Source of the DNA: Arabidopsis thaliana
Taxonomy: Eukaryota > Streptophyta > Magnoliopsida > Brassicales > Brassicaceae
Assembly: GCF_000001735.4 (NCBI RefSeq)
Contig: NC_003070.9
Coordinates: 4,712,001-4,776,000 of the forward strand
Direction of reading: 5' to 3'
Length of the DNA stretch: 64,000 nt
Shown here: positions 9,717 to 21,707 of the stretch, one piece after another
Position numbering within the stretch: position 1 is the first letter of the stretch
Layout of the letters: each line of letters opens with the position of its first letter
Position numbers and translations under genes: made by a program
Notes under the pieces: model-generated
What the model was told of the DNA's origin: nothing
What the model saw: the letters and a program-made list of their open reading frames with translations, nothing else
Databases searched by the model: none

Positions 9717-12345
9717 ATGAGAGAAGAACAAGTCTCTGATTGCGGATCGATTACTCTTGAAGAATGGAATGGTTCTTCTTCCACTAAGCTATTCAAAACA
9801 GCAACCATCACTGCCTCCTCTTCTCTCTCTATCCAAAGGTTCTTCTTTATTCCTCTTTGAAATCAATCCAAATCTGATAGTTTCAGTGGATTCACAACAA
9901 AATTGAGAAACTTTCTTGGGTTTTCGTCTCCTGTGAGTGATTCATAGGTCTGCTAATCGCTTTAATCATGTGTGGAGACGAGTTCTTCAAGCATTTGTAC
10001 CAGAGGCAAGTGTTTTCTCTCTTTTTCCCTTTAGAATCTGTCCTCCGGATTAGGGTTTGGCTGAATTGTACTTTGTCTAGTGCAGGGCTTTCCTGGCAGT
10101 GTAACTCCAGATTATGTAGGGTTTCAGTTATGGGACACATTACAGGTATGTGAGAATATGCTTGTATGCCTTATAGCTACTGTGAAATTTGAATTGTGAC
10201 TCTCGGCTATGTTTGTTGCAGGGCCTCTCAACTTATACAAAGATGATGCTTTCCACTCAGGTGAGCTAAAGCTAAAGTTTTTGAGCTTCTGAGTTCTCTA
10301 TTTTGGTCCAATTTGTCTGCTGCAGCATTTCTGATTTGGACTATTTTCAGGCTCTTTTGAGTGCAATTGGCGTTGGTGAGAAATCCGCAACTGTTATAGG
10401 TGCTACATTTCAGGTGAGTTTTTCCATTGCTTACATATAACATTTCACACTAGTTCTCTCAAGAACTATAAAGCGCAATGGAGAATAGTGATTCTATCTT
10501 GTGTATTATGCAGTGGTTTCTGAGGGATTTTACTGGGATGCTTGGAGGTATATTGTTCACATTTTATCAGGTGCCTATGTAGCAGATTCTTCCCAATCAT
10601 AATACACATCGATTCTCTTCCCTTTTCTTTAAGATTTAGATTGGTTACGTTCTTATTTAATGGGAACTGTTCTGTTCTTCAGGGTTCCAACCTGGATAGC
10701 AATGCAAAAATGTGGCGCCTAGTTGCTGACCTTATGAATGATATTGGTATGTAAAAGTTAGTTGTCACATCACACTTGATACTAATTGCCTGTATTTGGT
10801 TCTCAGTTGAATGACTACAAGCTTTGTTGCTTTTATTGCAGGAATGCTAATGGACCTTCTTTCTCCTTTGTTTCCATCTGCCTTTATCGTTGTGGTTTGC
10901 TTAGGGAGCCTATCAAGATCATTTAGTGCGTATCATTTCTTGCATCAAACATTGAAGTTAAGACTTCGGTTTGGATTGATACATCGGTTTTTAACTTTTT
11001 TCAATCTTGGCTATTAGCTGGTGTTGCAAGTGGAGCAACCAGAGCAGCTCTAACACAGCACTTTGCTCTTCAAGACAATGCAGCGGATATATCTGCTAAG
11101 GTACTCTTTACTTCTTGTCACTGTGAATGATATAGAAACTATAAATGTGAACTTTGAGTAATTCTTTGCTTCTATTTTATCTATTGAAAGGAAGGAAGCC
11201 AAGAGACTATGGCAACTATGATGGGTATGTCATTGGGAATGTTGCTAGCTCGGTTTACCTCTGGAAACCCTATGGCTATTTGGCTTTCGTTTCTCTCTCT
11301 CACCGTGTTTCATATGTATGGTAAGTCACAAATGAAGGTTAAAGCATAGATCAAATCAGAATTTCTCTCACTGTTTGCCTTTCTTATATATTTAGCAAAC
11401 TATAGAGCTGTCCGGTGTCTTGTATTGAATTCATTAAACTTTGAGAGGAGTTCAATTCTTCTAACACATTTCATTCAAACTGGCCAAGGTAATTTCGAAA
11501 TGCGCCATTGATTCTTTCAAGTTTTCAGTGGCTTTCCTTTGTTTTTTATTGGTTTCTCTTTATTATTGCACCATATACCAATAACTTTCTTTAACTAAAC
11601 GTGTTGCCAGTTCTCTCTCCCGAACAGGTTTCTTCAATGGAGGGTGTATTGCCCTTGTGGGCCACTTCATTGAGGTCAACGAATTCAAAGCCATTGCATA
11701 AGAGAGTGCAGTTAGGTGTGAGAGTTTCCTCTCTCCCTCGTCTAGATATGTAAGCTCTATACTAGATTATCATAATTTTCGGGTAAAGAATCGGCTCAAG
11801 CTTGACATATTTGTGTGCAGGTTGCAGCTGCTAAATGGTGTTGGAGCTTCTTCATACAAGAATGGTTTGATTGATTTATTTTTCCACAATCTTTCAAGGA
11901 CATTAGTTTCTCTGTCCATACTTGACGTAAGCTCGGTTCTTGTCTGTTGTTGTACACTCCTGCAGCTAAGTATTTATTGGCTCACATAAAGGGAAATGTT
12001 AGTGTGATCTTGCACAAAGATTCAAAACCTGCAGATGTGTTGAAATCATATATTCATGCCATTGTTTTGGCAAACCTTATGGAAAAGAGCACATCTTTTT
12101 ATTCAGAAGGAGAAGCTTGGATTGATAAACACTATGACGAATTGCTCCACAAGGTAAGATTAAATCACTAGGACCAGTTAAACCGTGTTTTTATGACACT
12201 AAAGCTACTGTTTTCACTCTTTTTCTTTCTGTTGTTTCCCATGTAGCTGAGATCAGGAGGTTGGAAAACAGAGCGTCTTCTTTCGCCTTCCATTACTTGG
12301 AGAGCTAATTGGATATCTCACACTTCCGCTGCTAAGTTCGACTGA
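9717..12345 (+). CDS. RUS3: ROOT UV-B SENSITIVE 3, DUF647/RUS family protein
   Basis: Fifteen exons: 9717..9838, 9948..10005, 10086..10145, 10222..10260, 10351..10413, 10514..10570, 10683..10746, 10842..10925, 11018..11100, 11191..11320, 11396..11488, 11611..11749, 11821..11864, 11966..12153 and 12247..12345. They total 1323 nt, giving 440 residues, the length of RUS3 (At1g13770). The family block PEGFPGSVTPDYVGFQ spans the exon 2/3 join, and GSLSRSFTGVASGATRAAL spans the exon 8/9 join. Several hydrophobic stretches in the middle suggest membrane association. RUS1 and RUS2 act in UV-B sensing and vitamin B6/auxin related root growth; the job of RUS3 is less clear to me. Intron 2 begins with GC, not GT (see its own entry). 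Confidence 0.92.
10006..10085 (+). other. GC-AG intron of RUS3
   Basis: Exon 2 ends CCAGAG and the intron starts GCAAGT; it ends TGCAG before GGCTTTCC. Only this border keeps the conserved VPEGFPGSV reading. The nearest GT (four bases on) breaks the frame. The rest of the donor, AG|GCAAGT, is a perfect match to the U1 consensus, as is usual for GC donors. Confidence 0.85.
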
Positions 12346-12680
12346 GCTTTATCGCCTTTCAAGATCAAAATAGTTTGTTAACTCGTTGCAAACATACAAA
12401 AATATGTTAGTTCTAAGTCATGTAAAACATGTAACCGATACCGGTTTAACCGTAAAATGTCGGTTTAACATTGTATAACGTTTGTTATTAATGGAAAATT
12501 AAAGAATTATAATAATGGCAACCGTTTTATTTTTTTGGAAACGCAAAAATTGGAATCGGAACCGCTTCGAACGTATAAATACTTCAATTTTGTGATTCTC
12601 TTTCATTATCACTTCATGTTCATCGTTTAGCTCGTAGCTGAAGCTAATTCCACAACTCCGGCCAATAATTCCGCCGGCGA

Positions 12681-14314
12681 ATGGAATCCACGGTGAGTAT
12701 TTCGTTTATAGTCAGACACTTGTACCCTAGTTTTTGGAATTCGATTAATTTATTGTTTGTTAATGCTATTAGGTCATGCCTGGGTTTGATAGAATTAGCG
12801 AATTGCCGGAATCTTTGATTAGTCAAATACTGTTACACCTTCCGACTAAAGCTTCTGTGAAGACGAGTGTTTTATCGACTAGATGGAAGAATCTATGGCT
12901 TAATGTTCCCGGACTTGATTTGAACTGCCGTGATTTCCCCTTTCAGAACAACAACGAAAAACTGTTGATTGATTTCATTGACAGATTTCTCCAGTTTAAC
13001 AATGAGTCACGTCTTCAAAAATTCAAGGTAGATTACAGTAGAGATAAGATCATTAAGTTCTCGGATCGGATTGGTGACGCGATTAGCCGCGGGATTCGAG
13101 TTTTAGATGTTGAGAGCAATACCTATTATCGAGATGCTGATGATTGCATTGACTATCCTTGTATCGAGTTCATGCCTCTGAATCTTTATTCGTGTAAGAC
13201 ATTGGTTTCTTTGAAGCTTTCGTATTCGGGTCTTGAGGATCCAGGGTTTGTCTATTTGCCTTGTCTCAAATTCATGCATCTTCGAGAAGTTCGATGGGAT
13301 AGTAGTGGTACTATGAATCTGGAGAAGCTTGTTTCAGGTTGTCCTGTTCTTGAAGAACTGATTTATCTTCATGATGATAAATTGGTGGTTACGCGTGTGA
13401 GATCTCGAAGCTTGAAGAGGTTTTCTATTCCGTTTAGGCATAAACTTTCTTTGTTTAGGAGAGTGACACAGACATTTGAGATTGATGCTCCTGGACTAGA
13501 GTATATGAGTCTTAAAGCAGACCATTTCGATAGAATCGTGGTAAAGAACCTTACTTCTTTATTCATGATTGACCTTGATATCAAATTCATTGTCGGGTTT
13601 GGCTGGATGTTTGATCCGGAGGACTTACCAAAGAGAAATGAAATCCGTGATTTTCTCACCGGGATATCTAGTGTAAGACATATGGTCATCTCTCATAATA
13701 CAGTGAAGGTATATATTTTTGTACAACAAATTTTGGTCTTTTTCTACTTGGGAAACTCTCACTAGCATCCATTTTTTCCTTTCCTTCTTGTTGCAGGCCC
13801 TTGATCTTTACTCAAAAGTAGGACTGATTCCCAAATTCAATAACTTATCCCGTGTAGAGGCTGCGTTCCCGAGCTCCTTGTTACAGTTTTTGCCAGCCTT
13901 TCTTGAGAGCTTCCCGAATCTGAAACACTTAATCTTGGTAAAAAAACTTAAATGATTTTGGCGTAACAACATTGTGGCTCTTGTGGATGTTTATAATTGA
14001 ATACCTAGCTTTACTTTTGTTGGTGTTTTCAGGAAACTGAATGTCCAGTGGAGGTGATGGAGAAGTTTGAACTCGTAAATGTGCCTCGGTGTTTCGTATC
14101 GACTCTTGAACATGTTGAGATAAAAGGATTGTTTGACTGGGGGGAACAGGATATGAAAATAGCGAGTTACTTTCTCGAAAACTCAGCAGTCCTCAAGAAA
14201 CTGATTCTGAGTTTCATGGGTTGTCCTCAACATTATTCGGAATCAGATATCTACGAGGAACTTAATAAACTCACAAAACGTTCTCCGAGATGTCAAATTA
14301 TCATTAGATGCTGA
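12681..14314 (+). CDS. F-box/LRR/FBD protein
   Basis: Exons 12681..12692, 12773..13708, 13797..13937 and 14033..14314 give 456 residues (At1g13780 by recall). The first exon encodes only MEST; the ATG at 12776 is in frame and could also serve. The F-box spans about residues 10-50 (DRISELPESLISQILLHLPT) and is followed by the usual TRWKNLWLNVPGLDL. Leucine-rich segments fill the middle (LVSLKLSYSGL, CPVLEEL, FPNLKHLIL), and an FBD domain ends the protein (VEIKGLFDWGEQDMKIASYF through KRSPRCQIII). Such proteins are substrate receptors of SCF ubiquitin ligases through SKP1-like partners. The target is unknown; the family is large and fast-evolving in Arabidopsis. Confidence 0.9.
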
Positions 14315-15437
14315 ATGAGGCCATGAGTATCATGTGTAGAAAGTCTGTTTTCTCATGAAACACTGATTTTTTAAAGATCATTTTGTTCTTCTTCTTAGTT
14401 TTGGTTGGATTCCTTGACCATAAAACTCGGTCATAGAACGAAAACATTGTTGTTTTTTTAATTTTTTCTTAATCTCAATCTCAGTTTCTTATGATCTATT
14501 GGATTCTCTGAAGAAAGTGATATTATTACACTGGACACTGGTAGTAGGAACATTGGACTAAAGGATCTACTCTCATCTGAAACTCTTTGCGCTTCCTCCT
14601 AGTATATTGAAAATTTCGGTTAACTCGGTAATGAAAAATCCAAACCAATCAAAGCTACTGTATAAACAAAATTTCAATTGAATTCCGGTTAAATTAATAA
14701 TTTTGATTGGTTTAATTCGGTTTAAAATGAATTGAAGACGCCAATCGATCGTCGTCATCTTCACTCTTTCTTTCCAGTCACGGTTTACGCGTCTCTCTAT
14801 CTCCCACCTGCGATTCTTCTCCATTATCTTTGCTAATTCAGAAGGTTTCGCTTCAGCTTCCTCATCTACATTCTTCGCTTGTTTCTTATTTACAGACATT
14901 TTACGACATTTTTCTGATACTGTTTCGGTGAAATTCTCTAATTTCGTTTAGTTTTGCTTTACAATGTTCTTCATTTTGTGTCTCTCTTCGTTCGGTTTTT
15001 GCTCTGTAGAGACGCAATTTCCATTTTATTCTTCTGATCTTCTCTTTTTTTTTTTTCCGGTTGGCCATATACAGTTAGGGTTTTCAGTTTTCACTGGTTT
15101 TGTTCTCATCTTCCTCTTTAACGGAAATTTGTCTTCTTGTAATTACTGGGTCTTGTTCTTACTCATCTTCTTCGTCTAGTTTTTGAAAAGTTGTGATTTT
15201 TAGTAGGTTTCTGCAATTGGGTTAGTCAATCTTCAGGTTTAGGGTTTAAGAATAAGGGTTTATGCTATGATGATCATTGGGACTAGATGAATATAACTCA
15301 AATTTTGCAATGCCACTCTGCATAACTATGAAAACTATCTCATTCTCTCTTATTTGTCCTGTTTTTTTTAAGCTGATTGGATTTCTAACCAGCTTCTTTT
15401 TGTTTTACTATGGGATGTTTATGTGTTGTAGGTTGCA
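14315..15437. other. Intergenic and leader of the XS/XH gene
   Basis: About 1.1 kb with no coding region that I trust. The part from about 14750 is T-rich and pyrimidine-rich, like a plant 5' leader. An intron probably ends at TTGTAG (about 15427..15432), a few bases before the start codon. Confidence 0.45.
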
Positions 15438-18229
15438 ATGTATTCCAGAAGAGAGCTGGAAGATTTGGAGTACAGATACTACAGTGAAATGAAAGATGGT
15501 ACAAGGAAAGTCAAAATCTCAGAGTCTCTGTTCAGGTGTCCCTTTTGTTACATAGATCGAAAGCGTGATTACCAGTTTGATGACTTGCTTCGACATGCTT
15601 CTGGTATTGGCGGTAGTTCCCGCACTAAGGATGGGAGAGATAAAGCTAGACATCTTGCTCTGGAGAGATATATGAGGAAGTATCTCCGCCCTCGAGAAAG
15701 ACCACGTCCTTCTCCAACTTCAGATGTCTCTTCTCTTCCTAAAGAGGAGTTTACTGGAAAGTGGAAATCTACTTTGTCAACTACTGAAGAAGGAGAATTC
15801 ATAACTACTGAAAATTCTAGTTCACCTCATATTGTCAAAGCTGAACCAAAGTTTGTCTCCGGAGATGATTCTGGACGTAGTGGTGAGGAAAGACTAAAGT
15901 TTTCTGATAAACCCGACCCCTTTTTTAGCAACGAAGACAAATCATACCCTGCCAAAAGACCTTGCCTAGTTTCTGGTGCGAAAGAGGGAGATGAACCTGT
16001 TCAACGGATTGGTCTCAGCCATGGTGCTAGCTTTGCTCCAACATATCCCCAGAAGCTAGTTTCTTTGGGTGCTGGTAATGGGGATCAGATGTATGTGCAT
16101 CCCTGGAAAGGTATCCTGGCGAATATGAAAAGAACGTTTAATGAAAAAACAAGGAAGTATGCTGGTGAGAGTGGAAGCAAGATAAGAGAAGATTTGATCA
16201 AGAAAGGGTTTAATCCCCATAAAGTCACGCCACTGTGGAACGGAAGACTTGGGTTTACTGGTTTTGCTATTGTTGACTTTGGTAAAGAGTGGGAAGGATT
16301 CAGAAACGCGACCATGTTTGATAAACACTTTGAAGTGAGTCAGTGTGGGAAAAGAGACCATGATCTCACACGTGATCCAGGTGATAAGCTTTATGGTTGG
16401 GTAGCAAAACAAGATGACTACTATTCAAGAACTGCTATTGGTGACCACCTCAGAAAGCAAGGGGACTTGAAGAGTGTTTCTGGTAAAGAGGCAGAAGATC
16501 AAAGAAAGACATTCACGCTTGTCTCCAACTTGGAAAACACACTGGTAACCAAATCTGATAATCTTCAACAAATGGAGAGCATCTACAAACAAACCAGTTC
16601 AGTGCTTGAGAAAAGAATGAAAGAGAAGGATGAAATGATCAACACACATAATGAAAGTATGTTCTCTTACTACGAAACTAATTTTTGCTTGATTGAGGTG
16701 CTTGGTCTAGTATTTGGAAACTGATAAGTTTGCTTTTCCATGTTTAGAAATGAGTATTATGCAGCAAACTGCACGTGATTATTTGGCCAGTATTTATGAA
16801 GAACATGAAAAGGCCTCTCAGCATCTGGAAGCTCAAAGGAAAGAATATGAAGACCGGGAGAATTATCTAGATAAGTGTCAAGCTAAGAATAAGACTGAGC
16901 GGAGAAAGCTTCAATGGCAAAAGCATAAGGTAACATTCACATGCTTCGTACAACCTTACCCTTAAACTATCTTGTTCTTAGCAATGATTCGTGGAATCTT
17001 ATAATATCTGCCAGAACTTAATGGCAACGCAAGAGCAAAACAAAGCTGATGAAGACATGATGAGATTGGCAGAACAGCAACAGGTAAGCTTTATTGTTAA
17101 AAAAAAACAAAACACTTTGAAAGTTAATGTTCAAGTTGCTGTTTGATTTTTGGTCGTACTTAGAAAACTGGCTATTGTTTTACAGAGGGAAAAAGATGAA
17201 TTACGTAAGCAAGTTCGTGAGCTCGAGGAGAAGATCGATGCTGAGCAGGCATTAGAGCTAGAGATAGAGCGTATGAGAGGTGACTTGCAGGTCATGGGAC
17301 ACATGCAAGAAGGTGAAGGTGAAGATTCAAAAATCAAGGAGATGATAGAAAAGACAAAGGAAGAACTGAAGGAGAAAGAAGAGGATTGGGAATATCAAGA
17401 GTCGCTCTATCAAACTCTTGTTGTAAAACATGGCTACACTAACGATGAGCTACAGGATGCGCGCAAGGCTTTGATTCGTGTAAGCAATTCTCAGCCTCTC
17501 TCCATCTCGTCCCTTCTTCCTTTGATGGGTTGTTATTTGGATTTTCTGATTGATGAACATTTATGGTGTTGACCTAGTGAGACTCCATGTTCTTACCTGG
17601 TAACTCATGGTAGAAATCTCAGATGGTAGTGGAAGTGATTTGCCATTTGTGTTCTGATATTTGCAACTAACCATGCTTAAGCTATGTGCAGTCAATGCGA
17701 GAGTTGACCACACGAGCTTACATTGGTGTGAAGAGAATGGGAGCATTGGATGAGACACCATTCAAAAAAGTAGCTAAAGAGAAATATCCAGCAGTAGAAG
17801 CTGATAAAAAAGCCGAAGAGCTCTGTTCCTTGTGGGAAGAGCACCTGGGAGACTCGGCTTGGCATCCGATTAAGGTCGTCGAAAAAGATGGAATCGCAAA
17901 GGTAAACACGCTTTTCTCTCAAACAATGTTTCTAGATGATATCTTAGCTCCTGTAATATAAGAACATGAGAGTGACTATAACGATTTTGCAGGAAGAACT
18001 GAATGAAGAAGATGAGAAGCTACAAGAGCTGAGGAAAGAGTTGGGTGAGGAAGTGTATGCAGCTGTGACACAAGCGCTTAAAGAAAGGAACGAGTATAAT
18101 GGCAGTGGAAGGTACATAGTGCCTGAGCTTTGGAATTTCAAACAAAACAGAAAAGCGAGCATCAAGGAAGGAGTTGTTTATCTGGTCAACTCGTGGAAAC
18201 AGAAGAAACCAAAGCCGAAGCGTAGATAA
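15438..18229 (+). CDS. FDM4: XS/XH-domain protein of the FDM/IDN2 family (RNA-directed DNA methylation)
   Basis: Exons 15438..16656, 16748..16929, 17015..17083, 17186..17479, 17692..17901 and 17993..18229 total 2211 nt, giving 736 residues, as I recall for FDM4 (At1g13790). Domains in order: a zf-XS finger at about 30-75 (FRCPFCYIDRKRDYQFDDLL then RHA); an acidic, Ser-rich linker; an XS domain at about 205-320 beginning near YVHPWKGILAN; a long coiled coil at about 345-600 (LEAQRKEYEDRENYLDKCQ and later KDELRKQVRELEEKI); and a C-terminal XH domain (RMGALDETPFKKV to IVPELWNF). FDM and IDN2 proteins bind double-stranded RNA with a 5' overhang and help place DNA methylation guided by small RNAs. 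The PPR gene converges on it. Confidence 0.92.
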
Positions 18230-19055
18230 AAATTAATTCTAGAAACCTCTATTGTTGATAATTATTAAGACTAGATGAGATTTCATGATTATCCCCACTA
18301 AGAATAGTTATAAACTTGAGAAAAAAATAAAAATAGTTATGAACTTATGATGCTGAAATCTTGGACTGGGTTATTCGTTTTGAAAAGAGGATTTGGGTTT
18401 TGTTATTTATGAATATGTTTCATTGAAGATCTTCTACAATTAACAGTTTAGCTTCTTAAGAACAGGTTTACAAGGCTTGTGTGGGTTACTAAATTACACT
18501 TTACATTTTTTACGTATTACAAATACAATCAATAGGGCTTCCTGTTAGTTTATATTCTCGTGATCCTTCCTGGAGATCACTCATGTGTCAAGATGCCGCA
18601 AAGAGCATTGAAAATCCCCTGTTTCAGAGCTTATGAATCCTGATCCTTCTTCTCGACGTTATTGCCACAATCCGATCTTTGTGCTTTACCTGTATTCCTG
18701 CAGTGACATTGTTGTGAATTAGGTGAGTTTATTCCTTGAACCGGATAACTTTCTAAGAAATGGTTTGCGATAAGCAAAGTTTCTACCTTTATGGTTCCTC
18801 TGTTCTCAAGCTCCACAAGACAAGCTTCGGTCCCGCCCTTGTCTTTTTCCGTCCCTCACTCTACCAGTTTCGTTCTCAAAAACTGGAGCCCTGAAGATAC
18901 TTCTGTCACTGAGGATAATACTGAGCTCACATCCTCATACTCATATACGCCGATACAGGTACTAAATTTCTCGTTAACTGACAAAGAATTTTGTTCTCAA
19001 GACCGATAACTGTGCTTTCATATCCTCAGCTGACCATTTAGATATAGACTCTTAA
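18230..19055. other. Intergenic gap between the convergent XS/XH and PPR genes
   Basis: 3' UTRs of both genes are expected here. Several splice-like AG/GT words occur, but no coding region is supported. A short plus-strand frame at 18791..19009 has no recognisable content. Confidence 0.4.
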
Positions 19056-21707
19056 TCATCGGAGTCCCTTGGCCTTTAATTTAGCATAGTGTACTGCAGA
19101 CAGAGAAGCTTTAGTCGGCTTAATCCCCTTTTCCAACATCTCTTTCACAAGTTTGACTGCCTTAAGTACAAATCCATTCCTACAACAACCAGCTATTAAC
19201 GCTGTGTAAGGCACAACATCAGGCTTTACCCCACTTTCAATCATTCGATCAAAGATCATTTTTGCCTCTTTAAGATATCCCATCTTACAGCAACAAGCTA
19301 TTAGTGCTGTGTAAGGCGCAGCATCAGGATCCACCCCACTCTCGATCATTTGATCAAAAATTCTTTTCGCCTCTCCAAGATCCCCAATCTTGCACTGCCA
19401 ATCAATCAAAACCGTGTAGTAGAAAACGTCTGGTTTAACATCAAAGGCTTTCATTTCCCTTGAAAGATTCCGTTCTGGTTTGTTTTTGAGTAAAACTGTG
19501 TATGTTACCACATCAGGTACGATTTCTCTCCTCTTCATGTCTTTAAAAAGAGCATAGACTTTCTTCAGGTCGTTTAAATGGCAATATCTGTTAATCATGA
19601 TTGTGTAGTAGACGACGTCTGGAATAACATCAAAGGCTTCCATTTCCCTCTTCATATCCAACTCTGGATCGCTATTGAGTAAAACTGAGTATGTTACCAC
19701 ATCAGGTTTGACATCTCTCCTCTTCATGTCTTCAAAAAGAGCATAGGCTTGCTTCGGCTCGTTTAACCGGCAATAGGTGTTAATCATGATTGTATAAGTG
19801 AACAAATCAGGGACAATCTTTTTAGTAACTAAAATTTCAAAAAACTCCCGGGCTTTTCTCACATTATTAACTCGACACCAAGCACCAATTAACTTTCCAT
19901 ACATGCTCTTCTCAGGTTCGACTCCAAGTTTCCACATTCTATCCAGTAAGTCTTGAGCTTTGCTGATATAATCTTTCTCGGCGCAAAGACTAGTGAATAG
20001 AGTAAAATACACACTCTTGGGCAGAGGAAATTCCAGTCTAATGAATCGTTCAAAGGCATGATCAAGACAGCCAGCGGCACAAAAACCCTTCACCATACTT
20101 GCATCGTTTTCCCGAGATTTATGTTCCAAACTCTCATAGAAAGCTTCAGCCTTGTCTAGTTCACCTGCATCAATCAGGCCTTCAATGACCATGTTGTGTG
20201 TAACATAAGTGGGTTTTACACCCCGATTTTCCATCATTTTCAGAGTTTCGAATGCCTCTTGTGCAAGACCATTCGTAGCCAATCCACCAGCAAGTACGTT
20301 ATATATAACAATATCAGGTGTTTTACCTGTTCCGTCCATTTCAATCATCAAATCAAAGGCATCAGAACATTTACCTTGTAGACAGCAACCCCCTATCAAA
20401 GTCGTGTAGTTGATGACATCAGGAGCTATTCCTTTACCCGTCATTTCTCTGAACAACTCAATAGCTTCTTCTACTTTGCCAAGCTTTCCCAAAGCATCAA
20501 ATGCAACATTGTAGCAAACTCTATCAAGAGAAATGTTCGTCTCTCTAAACTCTTTAAATAGATCATAAGCTTCCGAGAAATTTCCCATCTGACAATAGCA
20601 TTGAAGGATTGAGCTTACAATCACACAGTTTATTCTTTTTCTTTTCTTCAACATTTTGTTAAAAACATCCACAGCTTTAGGTATATTCATATTCTTGCGA
20701 TGTCCCTCAATTATCGCCGAGTAAACATAGACATCCGGATCAATCCCATGTTTCTCCATGTCAAGAACAACACTTTCAGCGTCTTCTATTCTCATCTCAT
20801 AACATAAACCACGCACCACTTTGCGATATGCAATTCCAAGATCACTCTTATCCACCAGAATATTTGCATCCCTCAATGGTTGGAGTAGAAAATAAGCTAT
20901 ATCTGTCATCTGATTCAAACACAGTCCTTCAATAAAATTCAAATAAAATACGCAAGGGTTCCTAGTCTCTGAGATTAACAGTCTACTAAGAAGCTTCTCT
21001 AATTCTTCCTTATCATCATTCCTCCACAATGCTTGAACCACAAGAACATAAGTATGTGCATCTGCATCCAACCCGAGACGCTCTATTTCCCAGAAAAAAC
21101 CAACCACCATATCACTTCTCCCAGATGCAATCATACGGCTGATCAAAAAATTCAATGCCTTTATATCCGGAGCACGTCCTAGAGAATAGTAAGCTCGGAA
21201 GAAAATATCAATAGCTTCGTCAAACATATCAAGATTAGCATAGGCTTTAACCAATGCAGTGGAGACTCGAATCAACAACACCAATGACTGTTCCATTTCT
21301 CCAATGGCCTTTAACAAATCCATTACACTGAAACCGCGTCCCTCATCTCCTCTTCTAACGAGTTCAAATAGAAAAGTATCCAATTTCTTATCCAAACCCC
21401 AACCACAAACGATTCTGATAACAGTTGCATAAGCTTGGACACTAGGCAAAGTCACATTTCCTTCAATTCGTTTGAGAAACGATAAAGCAAGATAAGGATC
21501 ATCTTTCATACTATTCAACACACGAAGAACCCCAATGTCATTTAACTCCAATGCTTTATAATCAAAAGTACCTTCTTTTACTTGCTCAGAGTGTGAGATT
21601 GTAAGGTTTGTCCGGGCAAGTGCAGGAACCACGTAGAATCGCGAAGAGGGTCCTTGTCGAATCAATCCTCTCACATGTGAGAGTAATGGAATCGGAAAAA
21701 CCCGCAT
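19056..21707 (-). CDS. FAC19: Pentatricopeptide repeat protein, P class, intronless
   Basis: One uninterrupted frame of 883 residues with ATG at 21707..21705. Residues 1-35 are basic and hydroxylated without acidic residues (MRVFPIPLLSHVRGLIRQG), fitting a mitochondrial presequence. From about residue 150 to 870 the protein is a chain of roughly 20 PPR motifs of about 35 residues, such as PDVINYTTLIGGCCLQGK. There is no E or DYW tail, so it should be a P-class factor acting in organelle RNA stability, splicing or processing, not editing. Repeats near the C-terminus are unusual: two 63-residue units (about 632-694 and 695-757) are nearly the same, and two adjacent 35-residue repeats share MIESGV. 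I recall At1g13800 being called FAC19 with an embryo-development role; that name is less certain than the family. Confidence 0.88.
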   Translation of the reverse strand: MRVFPIPLLSHVRGLIRQGPSSRFYVVPALARTNLTISHSEQVKEGTFDYKALELNDIGVLRVLNSMKDDPYLALSFLKRIEGNVTLPSVQAYATVIRIVCGWGLDKKLDTFLFELVRRGDEGRGFSVMDLLKAIGEMEQSLVLLIRVSTALVKAYANLDMFDEAIDIFFRAYYSLGRAPDIKALNFLISRMIASGRSDMVVGFFWEIERLGLDADAHTYVLVVQALWRNDDKEELEKLLSRLLISETRNPCVFYLNFIEGLCLNQMTDIAYFLLQPLRDANILVDKSDLGIAYRKVVRGLCYEMRIEDAESVVLDMEKHGIDPDVYVYSAIIEGHRKNMNIPKAVDVFNKMLKKRKRINCVIVSSILQCYCQMGNFSEAYDLFKEFRETNISLDRVCYNVAFDALGKLGKVEEAIELFREMTGKGIAPDVINYTTLIGGCCLQGKCSDAFDLMIEMDGTGKTPDIVIYNVLAGGLATNGLAQEAFETLKMMENRGVKPTYVTHNMVIEGLIDAGELDKAEAFYESLEHKSRENDASMVKGFCAAGCLDHAFERFIRLEFPLPKSVYFTLFTSLCAEKDYISKAQDLLDRMWKLGVEPEKSMYGKLIGAWCRVNNVRKAREFFEILVTKKIVPDLFTYTIMINTYCRLNEPKQAYALFEDMKRRDVKPDVVTYSVLLNSDPELDMKREMEAFDVIPDVVYYTIMINRYCHLNDLKKVYALFKDMKRREIVPDVVTYTVLLKNKPERNLSREMKAFDVKPDVFYYTVLIDWQCKIGDLGEAKRIFDQMIESGVDPDAAPYTALIACCCKMGYLKEAKMIFDRMIESGVKPDVVPYTALIAGCCRNGFVLKAVKLVKEMLEKGIKPTKASLSAVHYAKLKAKGLR

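Noticed and set aside
19889-20409. Short frames on both strands inside the PPR gene
   Set aside because: They mirror PPR repeats in other frames.
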